Notes under the pieces: generated by a model
What the model was told of the DNA's origin: nothing
Databases searched by the model: none
Seen by the model: the letters and a program-made list of their open reading frames with translations, nothing else
Made by a program: the position numbers and the translations under genes
From: CAZAFN01 sp964484795
Lineage (GTDB): Bacteria > Pseudomonadota > Alphaproteobacteria > Methylaequorales > Methylaequoraceae
Reading direction: 5' to 3'
Length of the DNA stretch: 9,642 nt
Assembly: GCA_964484795.1 (NCBI GenBank)
Contig: CAZAFN010000037.1
Location: 1-9,642, forward strand
Shown: positions 1 to 7,512 of the stretch, one piece after another
Layout: the number at the start of each line of letters is the position of its first letter
How positions within the stretch are numbered: the stretch's first letter is position 1

Positions 1-1
1 T

Positions 2-742
2 CATATTCGCAATACCTCCTTCATAAATAAGGTCAACTATCAATTTTACTTCATGCAAACATTCAAAATAAGCCATTTCAGGTGAATAACCCGCTTCAAC
101 TAATGTATCAAAACCAGCTTGAATTAATGCTGTCAATCCACCACACAATACTGCCTGTTCTCCAAATAAATCCGTCTCGCATTCTTCTTTAAATGTAGTT
201 TGTATTATTCCTGAACGCCCTCCACCTATGGCAGAAGCATAAGACAATCCCAATTCAAGTGCATTACCTGAAGCATCTTGGTGAACAGCTAACAAACAAG
301 GAACTCCACCTCCTGACAAATACTGAGACCGTACTGTATGTCCAGGCCCCTTTGGAGCAATCATAAAAACATCTAAATCTTTTCTTGGGTCTATAAGTTG
401 GAAGTGAATTGACAAACCGTGTGCAAAGAGAAGTGCTGAACCTTCACTCAAATTTTTTTCTAAATAATCATTATACAAGTCAGCCTGAAGTTCATCGGGA
501 ACCAAAACCATGCAAATGTCAGCTAACTTTGAAGCTTTCTCAGTATTAAGAACCTTAAATCCATCACTTTCTGCCTTTTTCTTAGAAGCAGAATTATCCC
601 TCAAAGCAATTACTATGTCACTAACTCCACTATCCTTAAGATTTAAAGCATGAGCATGTCCTTGGCTTCCATATCCTATAATGCAAATTTTTTTTTTTTT
701 AACTAAATTTAGATCTGCGTCACTATCGTAATAAACTTTCAT
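2..742 (-). CDS. ilvC: Ketol-acid reductoisomerase (NADP+), 3' end cut off by window edge
   Basis: Second enzyme of valine/isoleucine synthesis: Mg2+- and NADPH-dependent isomerisation and reduction of acetolactate or acetohydroxybutyrate. From the ATG at 742 the frame stays open to the left edge, giving the first 247 residues; a class I enzyme is about 330-340, so the C-terminal part of the knotted domain is missing. Visible are the Rossmann motif GYGSQGHAHALNL near residues 24-36, a phosphate-binding loop LRDNSASKKKA (two serines, as in NADPH-preferring forms), FAHGLSIHF, APKGPGHTVR, and the metal-binding region ETDLFGEQ with its Asp and Glu, followed by YFECLHE and LIYEGGIANM. A good Shine-Dalgarno AAAGGA (748-753) sits 5 bases before the ATG, and ilvN stops 12 bases upstream. 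A run of 13 A's codes for KKKK just before the Rossmann motif. The family assignment is certain. Confidence 0.97.
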   Translation of the reverse strand, partial: MKVYYDSDADLNLVKKKKICIIGYGSQGHAHALNLKDSGVSDIVIALRDNSASKKKAESDGFKVLNTEKASKLADICMVLVPDELQADLYNDYLEKNLSEGSALLFAHGLSIHFQLIDPRKDLDVFMIAPKGPGHTVRSQYLSGGGVPCLLAVHQDASGNALELGLSYASAIGGGRSGIIQTTFKEECETDLFGEQAVLCGGLTALIQAGFDTLVEAGYSPEMAYFECLHEVKLIVDLIYEGGIANM

Positions 743-747
743 TATAG

Positions 748-753
748 TCCTTT
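748..753 (-). promoter_or_regulatory. Shine-Dalgarno site of ilvC
   Basis: Read on the minus strand, AAAGGA is followed by CTATA and then the ATG at 742. It lies between the ilvN stop and ilvC and supports that ATG as the start. degP has a very similar junction (AGGAG, TATA, ATG). Confidence 0.7.
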
Positions 754-754
754 C

Positions 755-1267
755 TTATTTCTTAATATATTCCGTCCCTAAAGCCATAGATACTAAACCT
801 GACCTTGTTTGCTCAATAATATCTAATGGCTCAAGTTTCTTTAATAATTTGGTTATTTCAATCGGTGTTCCAGAAAACTCAATTATCATCTCAACACCAT
901 TATCAACTAAAAACTTACCACCAAATTTTTCTACTATTTTACAAACACTTAAAGTTGATTTATTTTTTACATTCAATTTAATTAAAATCAACTCTTTTCC
1001 AAGAAAGCTATCTAATTCTGTTAAATCAACTAGATTGTGAACTGGTATAAGTTTTTTTAACTGGGCCTTTATCTGATCAATAACTATTTTAGTCCCAGAG
1101 GTAACAATAGTAACACGTGACAAAAATTTATCTGAATCAACTTCCGAAACCGACAGACTTTCAATGTTATATCCCCTACCCGAAAAAAGGCCAACGACTC
1201 TTGCAAGAACCCCAGGTTCATTATCAACCATAATAGACAAAATATGTTTGGAATTTGAATCAACCAT
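755..1267 (-). CDS. ilvN: Acetolactate synthase small (regulatory) subunit
   Basis: Regulatory partner of the IlvB catalytic subunit; in this family it raises activity and confers feedback inhibition by valine. The 170-residue protein matches the usual length (about 160-175). An N-terminal ACT domain (about residues 8-80) carries DNEPGVLARVVGLFSGRGYNIESL, including the Asn and Gly that correspond to the valine-binding loop of E. coli IlvH. The C-terminal ACT-like domain contains KELILIKLNVKN and FGGKFLVD and ends GLVSMALG. At the position of E. coli IlvH Ser17 this protein has Ala, which to my knowledge is common and does not itself indicate loss of feedback. The ATG is 10 bases after the ilvB stop and has no obvious Shine-Dalgarno, so translation is probably coupled to ilvB. 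The symbol ilvH would be equally valid. Confidence 0.96.
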   Translation of the reverse strand: MVDSNSKHILSIMVDNEPGVLARVVGLFSGRGYNIESLSVSEVDSDKFLSRVTIVTSGTKIVIDQIKAQLKKLIPVHNLVDLTELDSFLGKELILIKLNVKNKSTLSVCKIVEKFGGKFLVDNGVEMIIEFSGTPIEITKLLKKLEPLDIIEQTRSGLVSMALGTEYIKK

Positions 1268-1277
1268 TATTGTGATA

Positions 1278-3035
1278 CTAGACTAAAACCATTCCTTCTT
1301 CAGAAACATCTCCATCTAACTTATCATTTGGCCCTAGAAGCATCTCATTATGAGTAGAACCAGACGGAATCATAGGAAAACAATTTTCAGTTGGATCAAT
1401 TACAACATCACAAATAACTGGTCCTTTAATTTTAACCATTTCATTTATCAATCCATCAACATCACTAGGTTTTTTAATCTGAAGCCCTGTGGCACCAAAT
1501 GATTCTGCTAATTTTACAAAATCTGGAAGTGAATCCATATATGACTCTGACAGCCTGTTTCCATGAAGTAATTCCTGCCATTGCCTAACCATACCCATAT
1601 AATGATTATTAAGTATGAAAATTTTTACTGGCAATCTGTATTGTTTAATTGTAGACATTTCTTGGATGTTCATAAGAATCGATGCTTCTCCAGCAACATC
1701 AATTACCAAATCTTTTGGATGTGCTATTTGAACACCCATTGCTGCTGGCAACCCGTAACCCATAGTTCCCAATCCTCCTGAGGTCATCCAATGCTTAGGT
1801 TTGTTAAAAGTTAAAAACTGCGCAGCCCACATTTGATGTTGCCCAACTTCAGTTGTAAAAAATGGATCAAACTTTTTAGTCAAATAATCTAATCTTTCTA
1901 AAGCATATTGAGGTTTTATAATGCTATTGGAATTTTTATAAGCCAAACAATCTTTTGATTGCCATTTACCAATTTGTTTCCACCAATTTTGATAATCTTC
2001 TTTTTTAAATGCCACTTTTTCTTTGCAAATCATTTTATTAATCATTACTAAAATTTTTGATAGATCACCCTGGATTGTAACATCAACATTCACACTTTTA
2101 TTGAATGACGAAGCATCTATATCAAGATGAATTTTTTTAGAATTTGGTGAAAACCCAGAAACCTTTCCCGTTATCCTATCATCAAATCTAGCTCCTACGC
2201 AGATTAACAAATCTGCTTGGTGCATAGCCATATTAGCTTCGTATGTTCCATGCATGCCCAACATTCCAATGAATTGTTTGTCCGATGTTGGAAAAGCACC
2301 TAAGCCCATTAATGTCTCGGTGCATGGAAAACCAGTCTTCTTAATAAGTTCATACAAATTCTTTGATGCGACAATCCCGGAATTTATGACTCCACCACCA
2401 ACATAAAAAATAGGTTTTTTTGCTTTGGTTAAAAGTTCTACAATTTTTTCAACTTCACCACTTGGTGGTTTTACAATTGGTTTGTAATATGAAACCTTTT
2501 TCGTTAGCTTTTTTCCATTGTAAAAGGTCTTAAATGTCTGAATGTCCTTTGGAATATCAACGAGAACTGGTCCAGGTCTACCGTTCTTCGCTATGTGAAA
2601 TGCTGAGTGTATGGAACCTGCCAACTTGGAAATTTCTTTAACCAGATAATTATGTTTAGTACAAGGTCTGGTTATTCCAACAATATCTGCTTCTTGAAAT
2701 GCATCATTTCCTATCATATGTGTTGGCACTTGACCTGAAATACATACTATTGGAACAGAATCCATCATTGCATCTGCCAAACCTGTAACCGTATTAGTTG
2801 CACCTGGACCAGAAGTAACTAAAACAACTCCAACTTTTCCAGTTGAACGAGCATAACCTTCAGCCGCATGCACAGCTGCTTGTTCGTGTCTAACTAAGAT
2901 GTGTCTAATTTTTTTTTGCTTAAATAATTCATCATAAATCGGTAGCACTGCACCACCCGGGTAACCAAATATAACTTGAACCTTCTCTTCAATGAGTGTT
3001 TCAATCAGAATTCTTGCGCCTGTGTACTTCTTCAT
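1278..3035 (-). CDS. ilvB: Acetolactate synthase large (catalytic) subunit
   Basis: ThDP-, FAD- and Mg2+-dependent enzyme that condenses two pyruvates to acetolactate, or pyruvate with 2-ketobutyrate to acetohydroxybutyrate; first common step of branched-chain amino acid synthesis. At 585 residues it has the family length. The N-terminal ThDP (PYR) domain has FGYPGGAVLPIYDEL and the catalytic Glu51 in RHEQAAVHAAEGYAR. The central FAD domain has PIFYVGGGVINSG and CVGARFDDRITGKV. The C-terminal ThDP (PP) domain has SGGLGTMGYGLPAAMG, the cofactor motif beginning GEASILMN (449-456) and ending NN (476-477), then MVRQWQELLHGNRLS. The metal-binding acidic residue is Glu450, where E. coli enzymes have Asp (GDGS). 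The start is the ATG of MKKYTGA; no clear Shine-Dalgarno. A 53-base gap separates it from miaA, with no room for an attenuator leader peptide. The symbol ilvI is an alternative. Confidence 0.97.
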   Translation of the reverse strand: MKKYTGARILIETLIEEKVQVIFGYPGGAVLPIYDELFKQKKIRHILVRHEQAAVHAAEGYARSTGKVGVVLVTSGPGATNTVTGLADAMMDSVPIVCISGQVPTHMIGNDAFQEADIVGITRPCTKHNYLVKEISKLAGSIHSAFHIAKNGRPGPVLVDIPKDIQTFKTFYNGKKLTKKVSYYKPIVKPPSGEVEKIVELLTKAKKPIFYVGGGVINSGIVASKNLYELIKKTGFPCTETLMGLGAFPTSDKQFIGMLGMHGTYEANMAMHQADLLICVGARFDDRITGKVSGFSPNSKKIHLDIDASSFNKSVNVDVTIQGDLSKILVMINKMICKEKVAFKKEDYQNWWKQIGKWQSKDCLAYKNSNSIIKPQYALERLDYLTKKFDPFFTTEVGQHQMWAAQFLTFNKPKHWMTSGGLGTMGYGLPAAMGVQIAHPKDLVIDVAGEASILMNIQEMSTIKQYRLPVKIFILNNHYMGMVRQWQELLHGNRLSESYMDSLPDFVKLAESFGATGLQIKKPSDVDGLINEMVKIKGPVICDVVIDPTENCFPMIPSGSTHNEMLLGPNDKLDGDVSEEGMVLV

Positions 3036-3088
3036 AAATATTAAAGTAAACTAAATTAATTATTTACTCACCAAAAAATTTAAAATTT

Positions 3089-3985
3089 TTAAATATTTCT
3101 TAAAATAAAGTTCTTAGCTTGATTAAGGTTCAAGTGTTTTGAATGTTTCGATCTATTCTTAAACCATGTTATTTGTCTCTTAGCATATCTTCTTGTTTCT
3201 TGCATAAAATCAGAGATTGAATCATCTAAATTAATTTGACCATTCAAGTATTGTTCAAATGATTCCAAGCCAATTGATTTATATATGGGATGATTCTTAG
3301 ATCTTTTTTTTTTTAAAAAACCATCAACTTCTTCTATAACGCCGGTTTCAACCATACTTGAGCATCTTTCATTGATTCTTCTGTAAAGCGCTTCTCTATC
3401 ATTTTTGATAACAACGTATATGTATCTTTCAAATATTCCCTTCATCTTGATTTCATGCCATTTGGAAAAAGGTTTTCCTGTTACCACCTTAACCTCCATA
3501 GCTCTTAAAAGTCTTTGTGAATCATTTTTGGAGATTATTTGTGAATATTTCTTATCAATTTTTTTTAATTTCTCAAAAAAATAATGATTACCAAGTTTTT
3601 TGTGAATATTCCTAATTTTTAACCTAATTTTTTCAGGTGTTTTAGGAATAGGAGAAATACCATGAATCAAACTATCTAGATAAAGACCTGTCCCACCAAC
3701 AAAAATAGGAATTTTTTTTTCTTTATTCTTCAATATTAATTCAACATTTTCTTTCCAAAAACCTAAACTACAGGATTTAGGATAATTTATAAAACCAAAC
3801 AACTCACAATTAAACTGTTTTAAATCATTTTTAGATGGGATATTAGTCAAGATTTTCAGATCATTATAGACCTGCATACTATCAGAATTAATTATTACAC
3901 TTGGAATTCTAGACTGTAATTCATATGCCAGCTGGGTTTTTCCCGATGCAGTTGGGCCACCAATTAGAATTGCCAAAGGATACAA
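3089..3985 (-). CDS. miaA: tRNA dimethylallyltransferase (TTG start)
   Basis: Transfers the dimethylallyl group from DMAPP to N6 of A37 in tRNAs reading codons that begin with U (i6A37), which stabilises codon-anticodon pairing. Length is 298 residues (E. coli 316). Motifs in order: P-loop GGPTASGKT (9-17), DSMQVY (35-40) with the catalytic Asp, GGTGLY (97-102), DSQRLLRAMEV (155-165), TGKPFS, and the C-terminal signature QETRRYAKRQITWFK (262-276). The start must be non-ATG: an in-frame stop lies at 4001-4003 and no ATG occurs between it and the P-loop. TTG at 3983-3985 is 4 bases after the degP stop and leaves a normal N-terminus; TTG at 3974-3976 is the only later candidate. No Shine-Dalgarno is visible, so coupling to degP is likely. 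An A11 tract codes for LKKKR near residue 226. Confidence 0.95.
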   Translation of the reverse strand: MYPLAILIGGPTASGKTQLAYELQSRIPSVIINSDSMQVYNDLKILTNIPSKNDLKQFNCELFGFINYPKSCSLGFWKENVELILKNKEKKIPIFVGGTGLYLDSLIHGISPIPKTPEKIRLKIRNIHKKLGNHYFFEKLKKIDKKYSQIISKNDSQRLLRAMEVKVVTGKPFSKWHEIKMKGIFERYIYVVIKNDREALYRRINERCSSMVETGVIEEVDGFLKKKRSKNHPIYKSIGLESFEQYLNGQINLDDSISDFMQETRRYAKRQITWFKNRSKHSKHLNLNQAKNFILRNI

Positions 3986-3989
3986 ATTA

Positions 3990-5447
3990 TTATTTAAGTT
4001 TTAAAATTAAAAAACGAGAAAAACCTTCTTCATAAACTTGTATTAAAACTGATTCTAAATTTTTATCAACAGCATCATCAAGAATTTTTTTTGCATCTCT
4101 TGGCTTTTTGATCTCTTTCTGAGATATTTGTGAAATAACCGAACCAACATTAAGACCTGAATTGGCAGCAATAGAATTATTCTTGACTGCAGTAATTACA
4201 GCTCCATAAACATTACTAGGGACATTATACCTCGTTCTAGTGTTTTTATTAAGTCCAAGAAGACGTAAACCAATATTATCAAGTTCTATTTCTTTGGTAT
4301 TTACTTCTTCTTCCTTTTTTGAATCTTCTTGTGTTAATTGATTGAATTTTTCCAATTCACCAAGTCTAACATTAAAGGACTTAAGCTTATTATTTCTCCA
4401 GACTTTTACATTTGCCTTGCTCTCTACTGCAGATTCAGCAACGGTCCTTTGAAGTGATCTAACATCTTTAATGTCTTTTCCATTAAACTCTAATATAACA
4501 TCTCCGGCTTTTAAGCCTGCTTTTTCAGCTGGTTCTCCGGGATTTACCATTGAAATTAGAACACCTTCATCCTTTTCTAAACCTAAGCTCTTTGCTATAT
4601 CCGGAGTAATTTCCTGTATTCTAACACCTAACCAACCTCTTTGTGTTTTACCAAACTTTTTCAATTGTTCAATTATAGGTTTAGCCAAATTTGATGGTAT
4701 TGAAAAACCTATTCCCACACTTCCTCCTGATGGCGAAAAGATGGCCGAATTAATTCCAACCACTTCTCCATTTAAATTGAAAAGTGGACCACCAGAATTA
4801 CCCTTGTTGATTGATGCATCCGTTTGAATAAAACTATCATAGGGACCAGAATTAATGTCTCTATTAAAAGCAGAGATTATACCTGATGTTACCGTTCCTC
4901 CCAGACCAAAAGGGTTTCCAATTGCTATGACCGAGTGTCCAACTCGAGCATTATCTGAATTAGCAAATTTTACAAACGGAAGTGGCTTTTTAGATTCAAC
5001 TTTTAAAACCGCTAAATCCGTTAGTTGGTCTTTACCAACTAATTTGGCTTCTAATTCTGTTTCATCTTGGAATTTTACCTTTATTTCATTAGCCTGAGCA
5101 ATGACGTGATGATTGGTCACTATATATCCACTTGGGTCAATTACAAAGCCTGAACCCAATGCTTGTGGTTGGTTTTCATTTTGTGGTCTGTTCTGCTGAG
5201 GAGGACCAAATGGAAAACCGGGAGGTAAGTTTTTAAAAAATTCTCTGAACTGTGGAGGAATATTATCGAAGGGCATCTGGTTGCCAGTGTTAGTGTTTTC
5301 AGTTTTTTGTACGGTAAAAACATTAACAACACTTGGAGAAAGACTTTCAACCAAGTCAGCAAAATCATCTGAAAGAGGGTGACTTTCAATTTCTGAAAAA
5401 AATAAAATCAGAAAAAATGAAGTTATTTTTAAAAAACAATTACGCAT
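3990..5447 (-). CDS. degP: Periplasmic serine protease/chaperone of the DegP (HtrA/Do) family
   Basis: Secreted PDZ protease that degrades or refolds damaged envelope proteins. Length 485. The N-terminus MRNCFLKITSFFLILFFSEIES is a signal peptide (positive start, hydrophobic core, cleavage around residue 22). A Pro/Gln/Asn-rich segment at about 57-96 corresponds to the LA loop. The trypsin-like domain has the full triad: His114 in TNHHVI, Asp144 in TDLAVLKV, Ser218 in GNSGGPLF. PDZ1 spans about 271-360 (GWLGVRIQ, GEPAEKAGLKAGDVI) and PDZ2 about 391-485, a degenerate domain with NSIAANSGLNVGSVI. A charged linker (about 372-390) separates them. AGGAG (5452-5456) is 4 bases before the ATG. The gene follows hflC by 9 bases, a neighbourhood common in Alphaproteobacteria. 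The family is certain; DegP versus DegQ naming is not resolvable from sequence alone. Confidence 0.95.
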   Translation of the reverse strand: MRNCFLKITSFFLILFFSEIESHPLSDDFADLVESLSPSVVNVFTVQKTENTNTGNQMPFDNIPPQFREFFKNLPPGFPFGPPQQNRPQNENQPQALGSGFVIDPSGYIVTNHHVIAQANEIKVKFQDETELEAKLVGKDQLTDLAVLKVESKKPLPFVKFANSDNARVGHSVIAIGNPFGLGGTVTSGIISAFNRDINSGPYDSFIQTDASINKGNSGGPLFNLNGEVVGINSAIFSPSGGSVGIGFSIPSNLAKPIIEQLKKFGKTQRGWLGVRIQEITPDIAKSLGLEKDEGVLISMVNPGEPAEKAGLKAGDVILEFNGKDIKDVRSLQRTVAESAVESKANVKVWRNNKLKSFNVRLGELEKFNQLTQEDSKKEEEVNTKEIELDNIGLRLLGLNKNTRTRYNVPSNVYGAVITAVKNNSIAANSGLNVGSVISQISQKEIKKPRDAKKILDDAVDKNLESVLIQVYEEGFSRFLILKLK

Positions 5448-5451
5448 TATA

Positions 5452-5456
5452 CTCCT
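5452..5456 (-). promoter_or_regulatory. Shine-Dalgarno site of degP
   Basis: AGGAG on the minus strand, 4 bases (TATA) before the degP ATG at 5447. It immediately follows the hflC stop codon and fixes this ATG as the start. Confidence 0.7.
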
Positions 5457-6326
5457 TTATTGATTAAGTCCTCTTGAATTATTAAAAAATTCTAAAAACT
5501 CACTATCAGGAGATAAAATCATAGTTGTTCCATCTTCACCCAACACATTTCCATAGGCTTGCATTGATCTATAGAACGCATAAAAATCTGAGTCTCTTTC
5601 AAAAGCATCAGCATATATTGCTATTGATTCAGATTCTCCCTGCCCTCTTAATATCTCACTCCTTTTAGTTGCTTCAGCTAATATTACAGTTTTTTCCTTA
5701 TCTGCTTCTGCTCTAATCTTTTGTGCAATTTCTGCCCCTTTGGCTCTAAATTCTTTTGCCTCTCTCACCCTCTCACTAATCATTCTTTCAAAAATAGCCT
5801 GACTGTTAGCTTCAGGGAGATCTGCCCTTCTAATCCTAACATCTACTACCTCTATCCCAAATCTAACGGCTTCGTTATTCACCTCAACTTTTATCCTTTC
5901 CATAATATCGCTTCTTTCTTCTGAAAGAAGTTCATCCAATGTAACTTTACCAACAACTCTTCTTAAAGAAGAGATAACGTTGGAGTTAATCCTATTTCTA
6001 ACATTAGTTTCATTGTTTACTGTCTTGTAAAACTCTAACGGATCAATAATTTTGAATCTTGTAAAAGAATCGATCAACATCCTCTTTTTATCTACCGCAA
6101 TTACTTCTTCTATTGGAAGGTCATACTCAAGTATTCTTCTATCATATCTAATCACATTCTGAATCAAGGGTATTTTATAATGAAGACCTGATTCTCTAAC
6201 TACTCTTTTGGGATCCCCAAATTGTAAGACCAAACCTTGTTGAGTTTCACTCATAGTAAACAGTCCATTTAAACCAACAAATGCCGCTAGAATAATTAGA
6301 ATTACTGGAAATGTTAATCTACTCAT
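5457..6326 (-). CDS. hflC: HflC, SPFH-family modulator of FtsH protease
   Basis: Inner-membrane SPFH/band-7 protein that with HflK forms the large periplasmic cage around the AAA protease FtsH and modulates membrane-protein turnover. An N-terminal membrane anchor (FPVILIILAAFVGLNGLF) is followed by the band-7 domain (TQQGLVLQFGDPKRVV, GLHYKIPLIQNVIRYDRRILEYD, DVRIRRADLPEANSQAIFERM), a coiled-coil rich in Ala/Glu/Lys (EFRAKGAEIAQKIRAEADKE), and the HflC C-terminus with ESESIAIYADAFERDSDFYAFYRSM. Two in-frame ATGs compete: 6332 (MKMSRL) and 6326 (MSRL). The purine-rich AAAAGGA at 6335-6341 is 8 bases from the second but only 2 from the first, so I place the start at 6326 (289 residues). It overlaps the end of hflK by 8 bases (ATGAGTAG), which suggests coupled, stoichiometric translation. 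Confidence 0.95.
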   Translation of the reverse strand: MSRLTFPVILIILAAFVGLNGLFTMSETQQGLVLQFGDPKRVVRESGLHYKIPLIQNVIRYDRRILEYDLPIEEVIAVDKKRMLIDSFTRFKIIDPLEFYKTVNNETNVRNRINSNVISSLRRVVGKVTLDELLSEERSDIMERIKVEVNNEAVRFGIEVVDVRIRRADLPEANSQAIFERMISERVREAKEFRAKGAEIAQKIRAEADKEKTVILAEATKRSEILRGQGESESIAIYADAFERDSDFYAFYRSMQAYGNVLGEDGTTMILSPDSEFLEFFNNSRGLNQ

Positions 6327-7440
6327 TTTCATTTTCCTTTTGAGAATTATTTACATTAGTATTTTTTCTTTTTAGCTCAGGTAAAGGTAGGTATGGAACC
6401 ACGCCAGTTCCAGAGTTTTTATCAACTATTATTTTGTCAATTTTGCCAAGAGTTTTTTCTAATGTTTCGAGATAAATTCTTTGACGAGTTACATCCTTTG
6501 CAGACTTGTAGGAATTATAAACAGAAAGGAATCTCTGAGCCTCCCCCTTTGCTTTCTCTACAACCTCAGCTTTGTATGCCTCTGCCTCTTGAATTTTTTT
6601 TTCTGCCTCACCCCTTGCTTTTGGTATTATGTCATTTCTGTAGGCTTCAGCTTCATTTTTCAAACGCTGTTCATCCGTCTTAGCTCTCTGAACATCTCGG
6701 TAGGATTCAATGACCAGTTCAGGTGGGTCAGCTTTCTGAAGTTGCACCTGAGTTACCAATACTCCTGACTTGTAGTAGTCAAGCACGTCTTGCACCTTGT
6801 TTTTAACGTCTTCTTCAACTATTGACTTGCCTTCAGAAAGAATTGGGTTAATTGGTGTCTGCCCAATTTTTTCTCTCATAACACTTTCGGCAATGCTCTT
6901 TATAGTTATTTCTGGGTTTCGAACATTAAATAAATAATCCTTCGCATCACTAATAATCCAAAAAATTGTAAAATTGAGATCAACTATATTTTCATCTCCA
7001 GTAAGCATCAAAGCTTCCTCAGAAACTTGTCTGGATTGAGAATTTTGGCTAAATTGTGACTGTGAAGTTCTAAACCCTACTTCAATTCTATTTACCCTTG
7101 TTACCTTTGGTTTAAAGACGGATTCTATGGGAATCGGAAAATGATAATGAAGACCAGGTTCTGTTGTCCTTACATATTCACCAAATCTTGTTACAACGCC
7201 CTGTTCATCGGTACCAACTCTATAAAATCCACTTAAAGACCAAATTATTAGGATTATCATAAAGATCAAAGAAACACTTGCCGGATTTTTGTTAGGAAAC
7301 ATTTTTTTTAGTTTTTCTTGAAAACTCTTAAGAAAATCATCATCCCCTTGATTTCCTCCAGAACCATTATAGCTGGATTCCTTATCCTTACCCTTTTTCC
7401 CCCAAGGGCTATCATCATCGTTATTTGAAGACCAAGACAT
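6319..7440 (-). CDS. hflK: HflK, SPFH-family modulator of FtsH protease
   Basis: Partner of HflC in the FtsH-HflKC membrane complex. A cytoplasmic Gly/Asp/Asn-rich N-terminus (MSWSSNNDDDSPWGKKGK) precedes one membrane span (about SVSLIFMIILIIWSLSGFY). The periplasmic band-7 domain follows (VGTDEQGVVTRFGEYVRTTEPG, LHYHFPIP, DENIVDLNFTIFW, QLQKADPPELVIESYRDVQRA), then a long Ala/Glu/Lys coiled coil and a short variable tail. The frame also opens with an ATG at 7449 (MIYMSW), but HflK proteins typically begin M-S/P-W followed by Gly/Asn/Asp and PWG, so I place the start at 7440 (373 residues). Neither ATG has a clear Shine-Dalgarno. It is the first gene of the minus-strand unit and has a plausible promoter just upstream. 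Confidence 0.95.
   Translation of the reverse strand: MSWSSNNDDDSPWGKKGKDKESSYNGSGGNQGDDDFLKSFQEKLKKMFPNKNPASVSLIFMIILIIWSLSGFYRVGTDEQGVVTRFGEYVRTTEPGLHYHFPIPIESVFKPKVTRVNRIEVGFRTSQSQFSQNSQSRQVSEEALMLTGDENIVDLNFTIFWIISDAKDYLFNVRNPEITIKSIAESVMREKIGQTPINPILSEGKSIVEEDVKNKVQDVLDYYKSGVLVTQVQLQKADPPELVIESYRDVQRAKTDEQRLKNEAEAYRNDIIPKARGEAEKKIQEAEAYKAEVVEKAKGEAQRFLSVYNSYKSAKDVTRQRIYLETLEKTLGKIDKIIVDKNSGTGVVPYLPLPELKRKNTNVNNSQKENENE
6335..6341 (-). promoter_or_regulatory. Shine-Dalgarno site deciding the hflC start
   Basis: AAAAGGA on the minus strand, inside the 3' end of hflK. It is 8 bases before the ATG at 6326 and 2 bases before the ATG at 6332, favouring the inner start. Confidence 0.55.
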
Positions 7441-7472
7441 ATAAATCATAAATTAGTTCGTAAATACTAGAC

Positions 7473-7501
7473 TTTATATAAGAATTATTTTGACCATGCA
7501 A
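7473..7501 (-). promoter_or_regulatory. Putative sigma70 promoter of hflK and the downstream genes
   Basis: On the minus strand TTGCAT (7496-7501) is separated by 17 bases from TATAAA (7473-7478). The -10 matches the consensus at 5 of 6 positions; the -35 is weaker (3 of 6). Transcription would start near 7466, leaving a leader of roughly 25 bases before the ATG at 7440. It is the only good candidate in the short gap ahead of the gene cluster. Confidence 0.45.
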
Positions 7502-7512
7502 AGAATTATTTT
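7480..7512. repeat. 12-base direct repeat between divergent promoters
   Basis: AAGAATTATTTT occurs at 7480-7491 and again at 7501-7512, an exact repeat with a start-to-start distance of 21 bp, about two helical turns. The first copy lies in the spacer of the hflK promoter and the second in the spacer of the mrp promoter. Such phasing could mark tandem binding sites for a regulator, but the surrounding DNA is so A+T rich that chance is possible. Confidence 0.5.

Noticed and set aside
3045..3068. Hairpin AGTAAA/TTTACT in the ilvB leader as an attenuator or terminator
   Set aside because: Only six A/T-rich base pairs with a 12-base loop, and no T tract typical of a terminator or leader peptide. 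Too weak to call.
4471..4827. Open frame of 118 codons on the plus strand
   Set aside because: It lies wholly antisense to degP across its PDZ1 and protease domains, whose protein motifs are strong. Composition and lack of a start signal mark it as a shadow frame.
6393..6768. Two overlapping open frames on the plus strand with hydrophobic, Phe/Leu-rich translations
   Set aside because: Antisense to the Ala/Glu/Lys coiled coil of hflK, where the complement naturally reads as Phe/Leu-rich. No support as genes.
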